A DNA stretch of 64,000 nt from an uncultured Flavobacteriales bacterium (GCA_946479985.1 CAMLIF010000001.1:59340-123339), one strand, 5' to 3'. Counted from the first letter of the stretch, positions 1-8,561 are shown. Program-made: numbers and translations. The notes: generated from the letters alone by a model not told the origin.

Positions 1-314
1 TGACCAGCGTTTCTGAAACCACAACAACATACGTTTCTGAAGCCTCCGTTTCTCAATTGGAAATGGACAAACTGGTGATAGATATTTTCCCGAATCCGGC
101 TTCAGATTTAGTTGCCATTCAAATCAATTCATTAATTGACGAAACATTGAGCCTGGAGTTAGTGGATATGACAGGAAGAACAATTAAAACAGCGTACATT
201 CCTGCGGGAAGCACCATTAGTTATTTGGATATAGACAACTTGCAAAACGGGGAGTATTTATTGAAAATTGGAAGTAAAAATGGCTCCCGGACAGAGAAAA
301 TCAGCATTTTATAA
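1..314 (+). CDS. C-terminal end of a secreted T9SS cargo protein (partial)
   Basis: The reading frame is open from the left edge of the window (first whole codon at 3) to the TAA at 312-314, so only the last ~103 residues are present. A Thr/Ser-rich linker is followed by a type A T9SS sorting domain: the FPNP motif, a Val/Leu-rich beta segment, DMTGR, and a LQNGEYLLKI strand near the end. In Bacteroidota this domain directs periplasmic cargo through the type IX secretion system and is then cleaved. An internal ATG at 57 lies just before the domain and is unlikely to be the true start. The function of the missing N-terminal part cannot be told. A terminator hairpin follows immediately. Confidence 0.85.
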   Translation, partial: TSVSETTTTYVSEASVSQLEMDKLVIDIFPNPASDLVAIQINSLIDETLSLELVDMTGRTIKTAYIPAGSTISYLDIDNLQNGEYLLKIGSKNGSRTEKISIL

Positions 315-336
315 TTAAGTAAGATCTTCGATAAAG

Positions 337-378
337 AACCGCTTGAGCAGGAGAGTATCCTTGTTTAAGCGGTTTTTT
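337..378 (+). terminator. Rho-independent terminator after the T9SS cargo gene
   Basis: An 8-bp stem, AACCGCTT (337-344) with AAGCGGTT (367-374), is followed by T's to 378. It sits 22 bases past the stop codon of the plus-strand gene. Confidence 0.8.
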
Positions 379-396
379 GCTTAAGCATTGATCTTT

Positions 397-2241
397 CTAT
401 TCGAATGTTCTGCTTTCCCATGCGTTTGAAAATGCCACTTTATTCTTTTTGAATTTTTCGCTATTGGTGATGTTCCAAACCAAATCCTGACTTTCATGAT
501 CCATTGCTTCTGCTTCAACTTTTGAATACCAAACCAGTTTGTTGTAGCTTGGATCATGCACAAAAGTGAATTGTGAATAGGCAGGAATTTCCGATTCACC
601 CCTATATTCATCAATATCGTAGTTCACGCGAATTTCCAGCGTATCATTCCTCGCCTTAAAAGCAACCGTGAAATAATCTTCCAACACCAAATTTTGATTC
701 GTTACAAGAGAATGAAATCCTCCATTGGAATTTCCGTATGCCACACCTATAATGGTTTTTGTAGGAATATCAAAATCGTCGTTTTCATCACGAATTTCAT
801 CCATTAGAAAGACCGCGTCTGTAAAACTATCGCTGTTCAGATCTGAAAATGTAGCATGATTAAAGTGATATGCAGGAAGAGAATCAGCGAGAAACACTCT
901 CAATTTAGAATCCCTTGTTTCTGTTTCCACCAAGGTATCGCCGTTAAACTTCAGTTCGTAATAATTATAAGTGAAACGGCAAACAGGAGATTCCGTACAA
1001 CTTGATGCATCACCACCATAATATTCGTCACTGCTTTCATGAATCACTTTGTCTTTTAATCCACCCATTTCATTCGGGAAAATATACCCATGGTTCTCAG
1101 AATATCCGCCATCACCAACATCGTAATCATCTGCGAAGTAAACCATTTTAGTCCCATCCCACAAATACAATTGATCTCCCCCTGCTTCACCACATGCATT
1201 TGCAGAATAACAAATTCCAAGAAATTGATAATTAGAATTCAGACCTCTATTCCCAAATTGAATGAAATCATTTTTATACATTTCATCCTGCTCGTCGCTT
1301 TCATGATAGTAATAGAAGTCTATTGGTAAACGGAATTTAACGTTCAACCCTTCAAAAACGTAAATGGCATTATTCGTATACAGGAAAGATTCATCCTGAA
1401 CCCTATTGCTCTTGACATAACGTTGCGGAATATCTATAAAATCTGACCAAACATATCCTTTTTTTCCGTTTCGCTTTATCGCGTACCAATATCCCGACTT
1501 TTCATTCACCGTATCAGCCAAGGGTCTTTCTTCCAAAAGCTCCACTTTTTCCTGCTTACTGAGAAATTCAAGAAAGGTTGATTTTGCAGAAGGTTTCGCT
1601 CGAAGATTAACTCTATCTGCGTTGATCAAAGCTTCTTCGAACTTGAAATACTTTCCAGTCATAAAAGAATCGTCTTGAAGTTTGATATTAGAAGCTTTGA
1701 TTACCGATCCGTCCCACTCGAATAAATGATAAGTTGAATCCAGACCTACAGCAATGATTTCTTTTCCCTTACTATTGAACGTTACCCCAAACGAGGTTGA
1801 ACCATAAATCTCCTTGTGGTATTTGAATTCGAAAAACGTCGTGTTTATCAATTTGCTGTTACGAAAGGCTTTAAATTCCAATCCTTTATTCCGGGTGAAA
1901 TTCAGCAAGAAACAAACGTCAAGATCCAATTCACTTTTGAAAACGCCGTCAGCTAAATTCGGTCGCCAGATATATCCGTTTTGACCCTGAAAAACAATAG
2001 GTACCCAGTAATCTTCAACAGCTCCAACTTTTCCTTCCACAGATCGTGAAGACAAACATTCTTGTATAATTGTGTTGTGATTTATTTTCCCGATGATCTT
2101 TCCATCAATCGACGGACTATCGCGCACATTTGTACTATCAACAAAGACTATATCCGTGTAAGCCGAATTCAAGTGCGTCTGACCAAAAGAAAGGCTAGAT
2201 ATTATCAAAAAATAAAAGCTGATTATAAGGTGTTTTTTCAT
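397..2241 (-). CDS. Secreted protein with two bacterial SH3 domains
   Basis: A protein of 614 residues. The ATG at 2241 (MKKHLII) is preferred to the one four codons upstream because it starts a normal signal peptide (Lys-Lys, hydrophobic core, cleavage near SFGQ). SH3b-like segments are seen at about residues 25-100 (VRDSPSIDGKIIGKI...GYIW) and 210-275 (VNLRAKPSAKS...KGYVWSDFI). The remainder has no family I recognise. It contains a Cys-containing stretch around SSCTESPVC and acidic Asp-rich beta-type segments that resemble FG-GAP or repeat-propeller proteins. SH3b domains often bind peptidoglycan or peptides in the envelope. It probably acts in the periplasm or at the surface, with unknown role. 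It stands alone between terminators. Confidence 0.7.
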   Translation of the reverse strand: MKKHLIISFYFLIISSLSFGQTHLNSAYTDIVFVDSTNVRDSPSIDGKIIGKINHNTIIQECLSSRSVEGKVGAVEDYWVPIVFQGQNGYIWRPNLADGVFKSELDLDVCFLLNFTRNKGLEFKAFRNSKLINTTFFEFKYHKEIYGSTSFGVTFNSKGKEIIAVGLDSTYHLFEWDGSVIKASNIKLQDDSFMTGKYFKFEEALINADRVNLRAKPSAKSTFLEFLSKQEKVELLEERPLADTVNEKSGYWYAIKRNGKKGYVWSDFIDIPQRYVKSNRVQDESFLYTNNAIYVFEGLNVKFRLPIDFYYYHESDEQDEMYKNDFIQFGNRGLNSNYQFLGICYSANACGEAGGDQLYLWDGTKMVYFADDYDVGDGGYSENHGYIFPNEMGGLKDKVIHESSDEYYGGDASSCTESPVCRFTYNYYELKFNGDTLVETETRDSKLRVFLADSLPAYHFNHATFSDLNSDSFTDAVFLMDEIRDENDDFDIPTKTIIGVAYGNSNGGFHSLVTNQNLVLEDYFTVAFKARNDTLEIRVNYDIDEYRGESEIPAYSQFTFVHDPSYNKLVWYSKVEAEAMDHESQDLVWNITNSEKFKKNKVAFSNAWESRTFE

Positions 2242-2335
2242 TACCGGGAACAAAATGAAATAAATGTAGGAAAAATAAAGGTCTGTTTTTCATTGCAGTG
2301 ATCCGGCGTTTATGAAAGTCCGGGTAATTATCTTC

Positions 2336-2370
2336 AAAACCCGATCGTGCAAATTAGTGGATCGGGTTTT
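2336..2370 (-). terminator. Terminator hairpin between two minus-strand genes
   Basis: A perfect 11-bp inverted repeat pairs AAAACCCGATC (2336-2346) with GATCGGGTTTT (2360-2370). It ends in a T-run on both strands, so it can act in either direction. By position it ends transcription of the lipoprotein gene at 2404-2811. Confidence 0.8.
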
Positions 2371-2403
2371 TAGATGCGAAGAAAGTATTAATTAGTTGTT
2401 GGT

Positions 2404-2811
2404 TTATTCGTATACAATCCGTCTGCGGAAACTATTCTTGCCTTTTTTATTCGTCCAATCCAATATGAGTTTGATCTTCCCTACCTCATCAGTGAAATAG
2501 AAATCCTTAGCATACACTTTCACAACGAAATCAGTGTGAGCGGCTACGTCTTCAAAATCAACATCGTTATAGAAAAGCGATTTCTTAAACATTTTATCGG
2601 AAGTATCTTTGACACTCACGCTCAGATTCGGTTCAATTAACGGATAATCGCTTTTATTCTTAAAATACACCATGAAGAAAGACGAATCGTTATCATTCCC
2701 ATCCCCAATGAGCGCGTAGCTGTCGTATTTAACCTTCCGGCTGCCTTTCCCAAGCGCAATGCAGGAAGAAAGCGCTAAAACTAAGATAAGCGGGTAGAAA
2801 ATATTTTTCAT
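2404..2811 (-). CDS. Small predicted lipoprotein of unknown function
   Basis: A protein of 135 residues starting at the ATG at 2811 (MKNIFYPL); another ATG three codons upstream is also possible. The N-terminus has a hydrophobic core and a lipobox LALSSC with Cys17, so signal peptidase II cleavage and lipid anchoring are expected. The mature part has alternating beta-strand-like segments and a basic end (KNSFRRRIVYE). I recognise no domain. It is followed by a strong terminator and looks monocistronic. Confidence 0.65.
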   Translation of the reverse strand: MKNIFYPLILVLALSSCIALGKGSRKVKYDSYALIGDGNDNDSSFFMVYFKNKSDYPLIEPNLSVSVKDTSDKMFKKSLFYNDVDFEDVAAHTDFVVKVYAKDFYFTDEVGKIKLILDWTNKKGKNSFRRRIVYE

Positions 2812-2972
2812 GGGGTACAATTTCCGGCTAAAATAGAAATTGTTCCATTTTCACAATGGTGGGAGAAGTAAAATAGCGCAAATGCGGTACGAAGCAGCCG
2901 TATTTAGGCAAATGCGAAAATCACTATCTTTAACATCCTTCATATTATTCCGATGCAACAGTTTTAAGTCCT

Positions 2973-3500
2973 ATGAACGAATTACAAAATATAATCAAAC
3001 GGAAGCAGTTAATCGATATAGACTTAACTCCAAACGCAGATGAAGTCTATTCTGGAAGATGTCTGGCAGCAAACTATGAAATTGTCATGCTGCTTAATTT
3101 TGATGAGGAAAATGGGGAATTTGATGGTTTCACAATTCTCCGAAATAAGGATGTTGAAAAATACCGTATTTGGGATGAAGATGAATATTCGGATTTGAAA
3201 AATGATAATTCATCCGACTTCCTATCCGATATTGACACAAACGATTTTCAGGATTTGGCAGGTTCACTGAAACGTCTGACATCAGAATTCGTGGCCATAT
3301 TCATATATGGCGAAGAAGACGACTTCGTAGTCGGAAAGGTATTGTCTGTTGAAAAGGATTCAGTTGAATTACATTTAGTTGACATTGATGCCAAATGGAA
3401 CGATATTGAAGTGATCAAATTGGAAGATATCAGTTATGTTGGGTTTAACACAGAATACGAGCGAGAAATAAAGGAAAAGTTGGAGAATCCAATCAAGTGA
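2973..3500 (+). CDS. Hypothetical acidic cytoplasmic protein
   Basis: A protein of 175 residues with no signal peptide or membrane segment. It is rich in Asp and Glu (e.g. WDEDEYSDLKNDNSSDF), with beta-type stretches such as VGKVLSVEKDSVELHLVDI that recall an Sm/SH3-like barrel near the C-terminus. I do not recognise the family. The ATG at 2973 is preceded by a TATCTTTAAC stretch that loosely resembles a Bacteroidota -7 element. The composition matches its neighbours, so transfer is not indicated. Confidence 0.6.
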   Translation: MNELQNIIKRKQLIDIDLTPNADEVYSGRCLAANYEIVMLLNFDEENGEFDGFTILRNKDVEKYRIWDEDEYSDLKNDNSSDFLSDIDTNDFQDLAGSLKRLTSEFVAIFIYGEEDDFVVGKVLSVEKDSVELHLVDIDAKWNDIEVIKLEDISYVGFNTEYEREIKEKLENPIK

Positions 3501-3599
3501 AGAAACTTACAATTTTTATTTTTCACATCAACGTAGAAGAACAAATCAATGAAAATACAATATAAAAAGACATACAAATAAAAAAGGCCAACATTGCTG

Positions 3600-3646
3600 T
3601 TTTGCTCCCTCTGCTGGACTTGCTTCGACAAGCTCAGCGTGAGCTT
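3600..3646. repeat. Partial copy of the tRNA-Asn 3' end plus an extragenic palindrome
   Basis: Bases 3600-3620 are identical to 3692-3712, which is the 3' acceptor/T-arm end of the tRNA-Asn gene plus its flank (21 bp). The match breaks off inside the T-arm. Directly behind it, AAGCTCA (3630-3636) and TGAGCTT (3640-3646) form a perfect 7-bp hairpin within a motif that reads like a dispersed REP-type palindrome. The layout suggests a tRNA-end duplication left by an insertion or rearrangement. The interval 3501-3881 holds only this, the tRNA and its terminator. Confidence 0.65.
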
Positions 3647-3664
3647 CTCGTCTTGCAGCATACG

Positions 3665-3695
3665 AAAAAAGGGCTATCTTTCGATAACCCTTTTT
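3665..3695 (-). terminator. Terminator of tRNA-Asn
   Basis: On the minus strand, AAAAAGGGTTATC, a GAAA tetraloop and GATAGCCCTTTTTT form a stem with one G-T wobble and end in a T-run. It starts two bases after the tRNA 3' end. Confidence 0.8.
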
Positions 3696-3696
3696 G

Positions 3697-3770
3697 CTCC
3701 CTCTGCTGGACTCGAACCAGCGACCCTCTGATTAACAGTCAGATGCTCTAACCAACTGAGCTAAGAAGGA
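3697..3770 (-). tRNA. tRNA-Asn (anticodon GTT)
   Basis: A 74-nt cloverleaf on the minus strand. The acceptor stem TCCTTCT pairs fully with AGAGGGA (one G-U), the D-arm reads AGCTCAGTTGGTTAGAGC, the anticodon arm is CTGACT-GTT-AATCAG, the T-arm contains GGTTCGAGTCC, and the discriminator base is G. CCA is not fully encoded. A terminator follows directly. Confidence 0.96.
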
Positions 3771-3881
3771 ATCTCGTTTTAGAGGTTGCAAATATAATCA
3801 AAGAAATATTTCCAGCACATATTTAAACCAAAAAAAATTCAAAAACAGTAGTAAAATCGGCTATTTAACTGACTTTCAAGG

Positions 3882-4334
3882 CTAAAAATCTTCCTCTGCA
3901 AGCGTAAAATCTTCTAAAGAGGCGTCCAATCCGTCGTCTTCGCAATCACTTTCATTGTCGTCGACCATATCGAACGGCATCTCAGAGTCGCATTTGGCAG
4001 GACGTAAAATGTTGGTTTTTGAAACGTTTAACCGGATTTCCGATTTATATGAGCCATCTTCCTGCAAGTATGTTTTAGCAAATGGGGCTCCGATCAATTC
4101 AACAAGTGCTCCTTTCTTCAGGAAATCCAGAATTCGCATGTTGGCGCCTTCTTTTTTCCAAATGGTACAATTTACCCACGTTGTTTTGGTTCTTGCTTCC
4201 CCGGTGCGTTTATCGCGCCAGTTTTTATTATGAGCTACAGGAAAGTTGATAGCAACTACTCCCCGTTCCATGCGTTTTACAAGCGCATCCTTTCCAATAT
4301 TACCAATTAAACGTGTCTCAAATATCGTTGCCAT
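3882..4334 (-). CDS. ssb: Single-stranded DNA-binding protein
   Basis: A protein of 150 residues. Residues 1-110 form the SSB OB-fold: the start MATIFETRLIGNIGKDA, the WRDKRTGEARTKTTWVNCTIW segment typical of SSB strand 3/4, and GALVELIGAPFAKTY. After that comes a short acidic tail, about 40 residues, rich in Asp/Glu. The extreme C-terminus reads LAEEDF rather than the classical DDDIPF tip that binds exonuclease I, RecO and other partners, though the acidic-Phe end is kept. It covers ssDNA in replication and repair. It is preceded by its own promoter box and by no co-transcribed gene. Confidence 0.93.
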   Translation of the reverse strand: MATIFETRLIGNIGKDALVKRMERGVVAINFPVAHNKNWRDKRTGEARTKTTWVNCTIWKKEGANMRILDFLKKGALVELIGAPFAKTYLQEDGSYKSEIRLNVSKTNILRPAKCDSEMPFDMVDDNESDCEDDGLDASLEDFTLAEEDF

Positions 4335-4375
4335 GAATAGTTTAAATCATTAATGCAGCACTTTTGCAAGCCACA

Positions 4376-4383
4376 CAAATATA
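4376..4383 (-). promoter_or_regulatory. Bacteroidota -7 promoter element of ssb
   Basis: On the minus strand TATATTTG matches TAnnTTTG and lies about 42 bases before the ssb ATG. No TTG at the ideal spacing is seen; the nearest is 28 bases away. Confidence 0.4.
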
Positions 4384-4400
4384 CAATATTTAACATAAAG

Positions 4401-5324
4401 TTATTTGGTTGCAATAATCGCATCTTTGAATCCTTTCGACTGAACTTCCTTCTGATATTTTTGAGCCTCTTCCCTTGTTGTAAATGATCCGGAAGTGTAC
4501 TTGTACTTGTAGCCGCTTTGAGAAACCTGCGTTCTTGAAACTGACTTACTTAATTTGGTGAACGGGCTCTTTTCCGTGTCCATCCATTCCTTCGAACTCA
4601 TAATTTGTACAGTATATGTGACTGATGAGCTATTCGAAGTTCCTTTGGAAGATGCTGTTGTAGTTGTTGCTGTTTTTTCAAACTTAATCGTCGGGTGAGT
4701 CTCTTTCAAATAGGTGCGCATACCCCTGAACAAGGCTGAAGCAATAATATCCTGACCATTTGTAGTATTTAGGAAATTAGCTTCACTCACATTGGTTAAA
4801 AAACCGCATTCTACCAAAACACTGGTCATTTCAGTAAATTTCAGCACCTGGAGCGAGTGCTCCCTATCGTCTGAATCTTTCACACCACGGGAAGTTCTTC
4901 CTGCCTTTGTTTTGAATTCGGTTTCAAAAATATTTGCCAGACGAACAGATTTTTTAGATGACATCGTATGAACGTGCGATTCAGTCCCTTTTGTAGAAGT
5001 GCTTCCACTGGAATTACAGTGAATACTGATGAAATAATCTACCTTTTGATTGTTTGCCATGTCAACACGCGAATCCAGGGTGGGATAAGTGTCGTCTGTT
5101 CGCGTATAAAGCACTTTCACATTTGCCAGTTTCTCTGTCAGATAAGAGCCAAACTTCTTAGCAATCAACAAATTCAGGTCTTTTTCCTTCAAATGATTTG
5201 CGTTGGCCGACAAATGCCCCGGATCTGAGCCTCCATGTCCCGGATCTATCATAATGGTAACCGTCTGGGCCATTGCCGAGCCAAAAAACAAGGCAAAACA
5301 TATCAAAAGAAATCGTAACTGCAT
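4401..5324 (-). CDS. N-acetylmuramoyl-L-alanine amidase with C-terminal SPOR domain
   Basis: A protein of 307 residues. The signal peptide is residues 1-19 (cleavage after SAMAQ). Amidase_3 fold runs from about 20 to 205, with the zinc and catalytic motifs DPGHGG, the Glu in LKEKDLN, SIHCNSS and the catalytic Glu in VLVECGFLTN. A Ser/Thr-rich linker follows, then a SPOR-like domain (about 232-307: YTVQIMSS...GSFTTREEAQKYQKEV...GFKDAIIA). The enzyme cuts the bond between MurNAc and the stem peptide in the periplasm, and SPOR domains target denuded glycan at the septum, so a role in daughter-cell separation is likely. It is transcribed from a well-formed promoter at 5352-5381. Confidence 0.92.
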   Translation of the reverse strand: MQLRFLLICFALFFGSAMAQTVTIMIDPGHGGSDPGHLSANANHLKEKDLNLLIAKKFGSYLTEKLANVKVLYTRTDDTYPTLDSRVDMANNQKVDYFISIHCNSSGSTSTKGTESHVHTMSSKKSVRLANIFETEFKTKAGRTSRGVKDSDDREHSLQVLKFTEMTSVLVECGFLTNVSEANFLNTTNGQDIIASALFRGMRTYLKETHPTIKFEKTATTTTASSKGTSNSSSVTYTVQIMSSKEWMDTEKSPFTKLSKSVSRTQVSQSGYKYKYTSGSFTTREEAQKYQKEVQSKGFKDAIIATK

Positions 5325-5351
5325 GATACAAAATTACATTCGTGTTTTCAT

Positions 5352-5381
5352 CAAATTTACCTTCCGAAAAAAGGTTACCAA
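5352..5381 (-). promoter_or_regulatory. Promoter of the amidase gene
   Basis: The minus strand shows TTG (5381-5379), 19 bases, then TAAATTTG (5359-5352). This is the Bacteroidota form TTG-N19-TAnnTTTG. It lies 28 bases upstream of the amidase ATG. Confidence 0.65.
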
Positions 5382-5511
5382 AAACGAATTGTTAATTTTT
5401 GAAAGATAATAACCAATATTGTGGCCGTGCGGACTGCGTTTTATGCGTGCGAAGCTGATCTTTTCCTCCTAGCCATGACAGAACATTCCAAAAAATTGAC
5501 ACTTTTGTTCT

Positions 5512-6579
5512 ATGAATAATGCGCGTATTGCTTTAGTTGAAATTGGTGGATCGCACGACGAGTGTATACTCACTCAGGTAAACGCGCTGAAAACACAAGA
5601 GGCAGAAATTCATCTGATATGTGACACCAAAGTTCGTGAGCGCAATGAATATCTTAACGCAGAATTTAAAGGAATTTTTGAAGTAAACACAACCGGCGCT
5701 GCAATCGGAGATGTGCGTTTAATGCGTGGAATTATCCGCTATTTGAAAGAAAACCGGATTGAGAAAGTTGTTTTTAACACCGCTCAGGGCGGGCACGTTC
5801 GCAACCTCGCGTTGATGATGCCGAAATCAATCAATTGTTATGGGATAATTCATACTATCCGAAAATTCAACGACAGTTTTACACAGAAAATTATTCATAA
5901 GATGATTAAGCGTTATGCTGTTCTTAGTGATGATCTGCTGAAACGGGTAAAGCCGAATAGCAAAATTAACGTCAGGAGTTTTTACCCGATTGAATTTCCC
6001 GTCGAAAAAGAAAAAAAGTCCGGGACAGGGGATGAAATCCTGATTGGAATTCCGGGCGGCGTTGAGAACAGGCGGAAAGACCTGGCAGCATTCTCCGAAA
6101 TGATTTCTCAGACACCAGAGAACGTTCACTTCATTTTCCTGGGAAAGTCTGACTTTTCACTCAGTGACGCCCGGGAATTTATCGCAACATTGGAAGAAAG
6201 AAATTTGATGAAACGTGTTGAGCTTTTCGATCATTTCATTCCAACCGATGAGTTTTTTATACGTATTCAGGCATGCGATTTTTTGCTTCCATTGATTCAC
6301 CCCAACACACCGAGTGCTGATGAATATATTGTAAATCAGATTTCGGGAAGTTTCTCACTTAGTTTCGGACTAAAAATACCGTTACTAATCCATGAAGCCT
6401 ATCAGGATGAAGATGATCTTCAAAAATCGGCGTTTTTCTATACCGTCGAAAACTTCAATAAGACGCTCCAATTGGCAACCGAAAAACATCCTAATAAAAT
6501 AGTTGAAATTGACTCTGTCGAGAAATGGAAAAACACATTCCAGCACACAAATTTCCTGCGCTTTATTGAACTAATTTGA
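5512..6579 (+). CDS. Glycosyltransferase-like (GT-B fold) protein
   Basis: A protein of 355 residues, cytoplasmic, with no signal. The N-terminal half has Rossmann-like alternation (RIALVEIGGSHDE, VVFNTAQGGHVRNL). The second half has the nucleotide-sugar-binding character of GT-B enzymes: ILIGIPGGVENRRKDL, VHFIFLGKSD, VELFDHFIPTDEFFIRIQACDFLLPLIHP, and a loop with Glu/Asp near LLIHEAYQDEDD. This resembles GT4 family proteins, but the usual E-x7-E motif is not clear. Probably it transfers a sugar to a surface glycan. It is convergent with hemW and the ends overlap by 9 bases. Confidence 0.6.
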   Translation: MNNARIALVEIGGSHDECILTQVNALKTQEAEIHLICDTKVRERNEYLNAEFKGIFEVNTTGAAIGDVRLMRGIIRYLKENRIEKVVFNTAQGGHVRNLALMMPKSINCYGIIHTIRKFNDSFTQKIIHKMIKRYAVLSDDLLKRVKPNSKINVRSFYPIEFPVEKEKKSGTGDEILIGIPGGVENRRKDLAAFSEMISQTPENVHFIFLGKSDFSLSDAREFIATLEERNLMKRVELFDHFIPTDEFFIRIQACDFLLPLIHPNTPSADEYIVNQISGSFSLSFGLKIPLLIHEAYQDEDDLQKSAFFYTVENFNKTLQLATEKHPNKIVEIDSVEKWKNTFQHTNFLRFIELI

Positions 6580-7701
6580 CAGTTTAAACAGGTCGGACGC
6601 AATGGCATCTGCACGCAAACGTCCGGCAATCGACAAAATCAAATGAGTGTTCGTTTCAATCATTTCGCCACTGGCAAGAAATTGGTTTTTCGTTTCCATC
6701 CATGCTTCATCCAAACTCAGGCAACTCTCTAAATCTGATTTAGAAACACCCCATTTCGTTCGGAGTCCTATCATCAGTAATTCATTGAATCTGTCGTAAT
6801 CTGAAAGGGTTTCTCGTTCTTCCAAAAACAACCCCGACTCTATTGTTTTCATATAAACCTGATTGTTCGGCTTATTCCAATAACGTTCCTGTTTGTTATA
6901 GCCATGTGCCGAAGGACCAATTCCAACATACGGAATCCCCAACCAATAAGAAGTATTGTGTTTCGAGTAACGTTCTTTTCGCGCAAAATTGGAGATTTCA
7001 TATTGCTCAAATCCAAATTCCTGAAGTGTCTCAACCAGAATCAAAAACTGTTCAGATTGTGTTTGGTTTGAGGATTCACGCAGTTTTCCCTTCTTTATCC
7101 AGGCAGCAAGCGGCGTTTTTTCTTCCACAGTTAAGCAGTAAGCAGAAATGTGTTGAATATTCAATTGCGCTATTTTACTGATATTACTTTTCCATTCTTC
7201 GTTAGAAAAATTCGGCAAGCCGTACATCAGGTCGACAGAAATATTCTCAAAACCCACGGAAATTGCCTGTTCAATGGCATTTATTCCTTCAGGTGCAGAA
7301 TGCGTTCTATTCATCCAATCAAGCTGATCAGCCTGTAATGCCTGAAGCCCGATACTGAGTCTGTTAACACCGGCTGCTTTCCAGTTTTCCAAATTTTCAA
7401 GCGTGCAATCGTCCGGATTACATTCCAAAGTTATCTCAGGAAAATCTAAAATACTGTATTCTTCCCGACATCTTTCAACTAAGTTTTTCAGTTCAAAAAC
7501 ATTCAGTAAACTGGGAGTTCCGCCGCCAAAATATATAGTTTCAAAAACAGCGTTATTCCATTCTGAAGCACGCATGGTTAATTCATCGCAAAGTGCTGCC
7601 ACCATTCGTTCTCTATACGCCTCAAACGTAGTCGAGAAATGAAAATCACAATAAGAACATTGCTGCTTACAAAAAGGGATATGGATATAAATACCAGCCA
7701 T
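6571..7701 (-). CDS. hemW: Radical SAM protein HemW (heme chaperone)
   Basis: A protein of 376 residues if started at the ATG at 7701 (MAGIYIHIPFC), the usual HemW N-terminus; an upstream ATG would add 14 residues of no known role. The CxxxCxxC cluster motif is Cys11, Cys15 and Cys18, followed by the Phe typical of this family (YCDFHF). The motif YFGGGTPSLL and a HemN C-terminal-like region are also present. HemW was long annotated as oxygen-independent coproporphyrinogen oxidase; members with this Cys pattern bind heme and deliver it to membrane enzymes. It is convergent with the glycosyltransferase-like gene. Confidence 0.88.
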   Translation of the reverse strand: MAGIYIHIPFCKQQCSYCDFHFSTTFEAYRERMVAALCDELTMRASEWNNAVFETIYFGGGTPSLLNVFELKNLVERCREEYSILDFPEITLECNPDDCTLENLENWKAAGVNRLSIGLQALQADQLDWMNRTHSAPEGINAIEQAISVGFENISVDLMYGLPNFSNEEWKSNISKIAQLNIQHISAYCLTVEEKTPLAAWIKKGKLRESSNQTQSEQFLILVETLQEFGFEQYEISNFARKERYSKHNTSYWLGIPYVGIGPSAHGYNKQERYWNKPNNQVYMKTIESGLFLEERETLSDYDRFNELLMIGLRTKWGVSKSDLESCLSLDEAWMETKNQFLASGEMIETNTHLILSIAGRLRADAIASDLFKLSN

Positions 7702-7803
7702 GTTGCGAAGATACAGATTTAACAAAGGCTGCAAAGAATTCAAATGAATGTTAAATTCAAGAAAATTCTGCTGAAGGAAGCATTTTTCTTGTACATTTCA
7801 GAT

Positions 7804-8154
7804 ATGGGATTTAGAGAGCATCAGGCAGCCATAGAAAAAGAATTGGACAGATTCATGGATTTGATGAGCACACTACTGCCCCGTTACTCTCATCTTTTGA
7901 GTCAGGACAATCTAAATGATCAGGAATTGCACGAATTAGGCGAGCTGGAACATTTCCTTATCGGAGTAAGCGGCAGAATAAGTTCTATTAAAACTTTGCT
8001 GGAACAAGATGTTTTCGGACACAGTTTACACCAATACTACAAGGAAAAAAAGAAAGCTGAAAAGGGAGATTTAAAGGCCCTTGAAAAACTGGAGCATCTC
8101 AGAAAAACTTTCGGAAACGCTTTGGAAACAGGTTCTATTGTTAATTGGAACTAA
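7804..8154 (+). CDS. Hypothetical helical protein
   Basis: A protein of 116 residues from the ATG at 7804 (MGFREHQAAIEKEL). An earlier ATG at 7744 adds 20 residues that look less natural. The sequence is almost all alpha-helical by composition, with heptad-like Leu and charged residues (LDRFMDLMSTLLPRY, KEKKKAEKGDLKALEKLEHLRK). I recognise no domain. The stop codon overlaps that of the convergent membrane gene by 4 bases (CTAA shared). Confidence 0.55.
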   Translation: MGFREHQAAIEKELDRFMDLMSTLLPRYSHLLSQDNLNDQELHELGELEHFLIGVSGRISSIKTLLEQDVFGHSLHQYYKEKKKAEKGDLKALEKLEHLRKTFGNALETGSIVNWN

Positions 8155-8477
8155 GCCGCCAAAACAAGAAACATAAGAAGGTGTAAAACGCCCCAAAGAC
8201 TCACGCCTATAATGCCACATACAAAGCCTGCCTTTCCTTTTAAGTAAGAAGACTTCGTATAATCTTCTGGATAATCGTTATACAAGCTCATCGCCTGTTT
8301 TCCTTTCACAATTGCCATTGTTCCGAGAAGAAGGACACCCAGACCTAAAAGACCCGAAAGAACCAATGAAAGCACAATAGAAATAATTCCCATTGCCAGT
8401 GTTCCATTTACATTATCCAAGTCTTCTCTTGGTTTCGATTTCTTTGGTATTCCTGCATCTAATAATTCGGTGCTCAT
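8151..8477 (-). CDS. Small two-helix membrane protein (DUF4190-like)
   Basis: A protein of 108 residues. A hydrophilic N-terminus is followed by a Gly-rich hydrophobic segment (about 30-60: GIISIVLSLVLSGLLGLGVLLL), a loop (KGKQAMSLYNDYPEDYTK), and a second hydrophobic segment (about 83-108). The pattern of two Gly-rich helices around a charged loop resembles DUF4190 and the CCC-motif membrane proteins common in Flavobacteria. That assignment is tentative and no function is known. Confidence 0.6.
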   Translation of the reverse strand: MSTELLDAGIPKKSKPREDLDNVNGTLAMGIISIVLSLVLSGLLGLGVLLLGTMAIVKGKQAMSLYNDYPEDYTKSSYLKGKAGFVCGIIGVSLWGVLHLLMFLVLAA

Positions 8478-8511
8478 ATTTGGTTAATTACATTAAAAAT
8501 ATCAGTAACAA

Positions 8512-8545
8512 TTAAGGGCAGACGGTGATCTGCCCTTACGGTTTT
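8512..8545. terminator. Hairpin between gcdH-like gene and small membrane gene
   Basis: An 8-bp stem pairs AAGGGCAG (8514-8521) with CTGCCCTT (8530-8537). The T-run (8542-8549) follows on the plus strand. On the minus strand it sits 25 bases past the dehydrogenase stop but is followed only by AATTGTT, so its strength in the gene's direction is uncertain. Confidence 0.5.
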
Positions 8546-8561
8546 TTTTATACTATCCGGA

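Noticed and set aside
5476..5520. 14-codon leader-like frame before the glycosyltransferase-like gene
   Set aside because: It overlaps the gene start without any amino-acid bias or attenuator hairpin, so it is likely chance.
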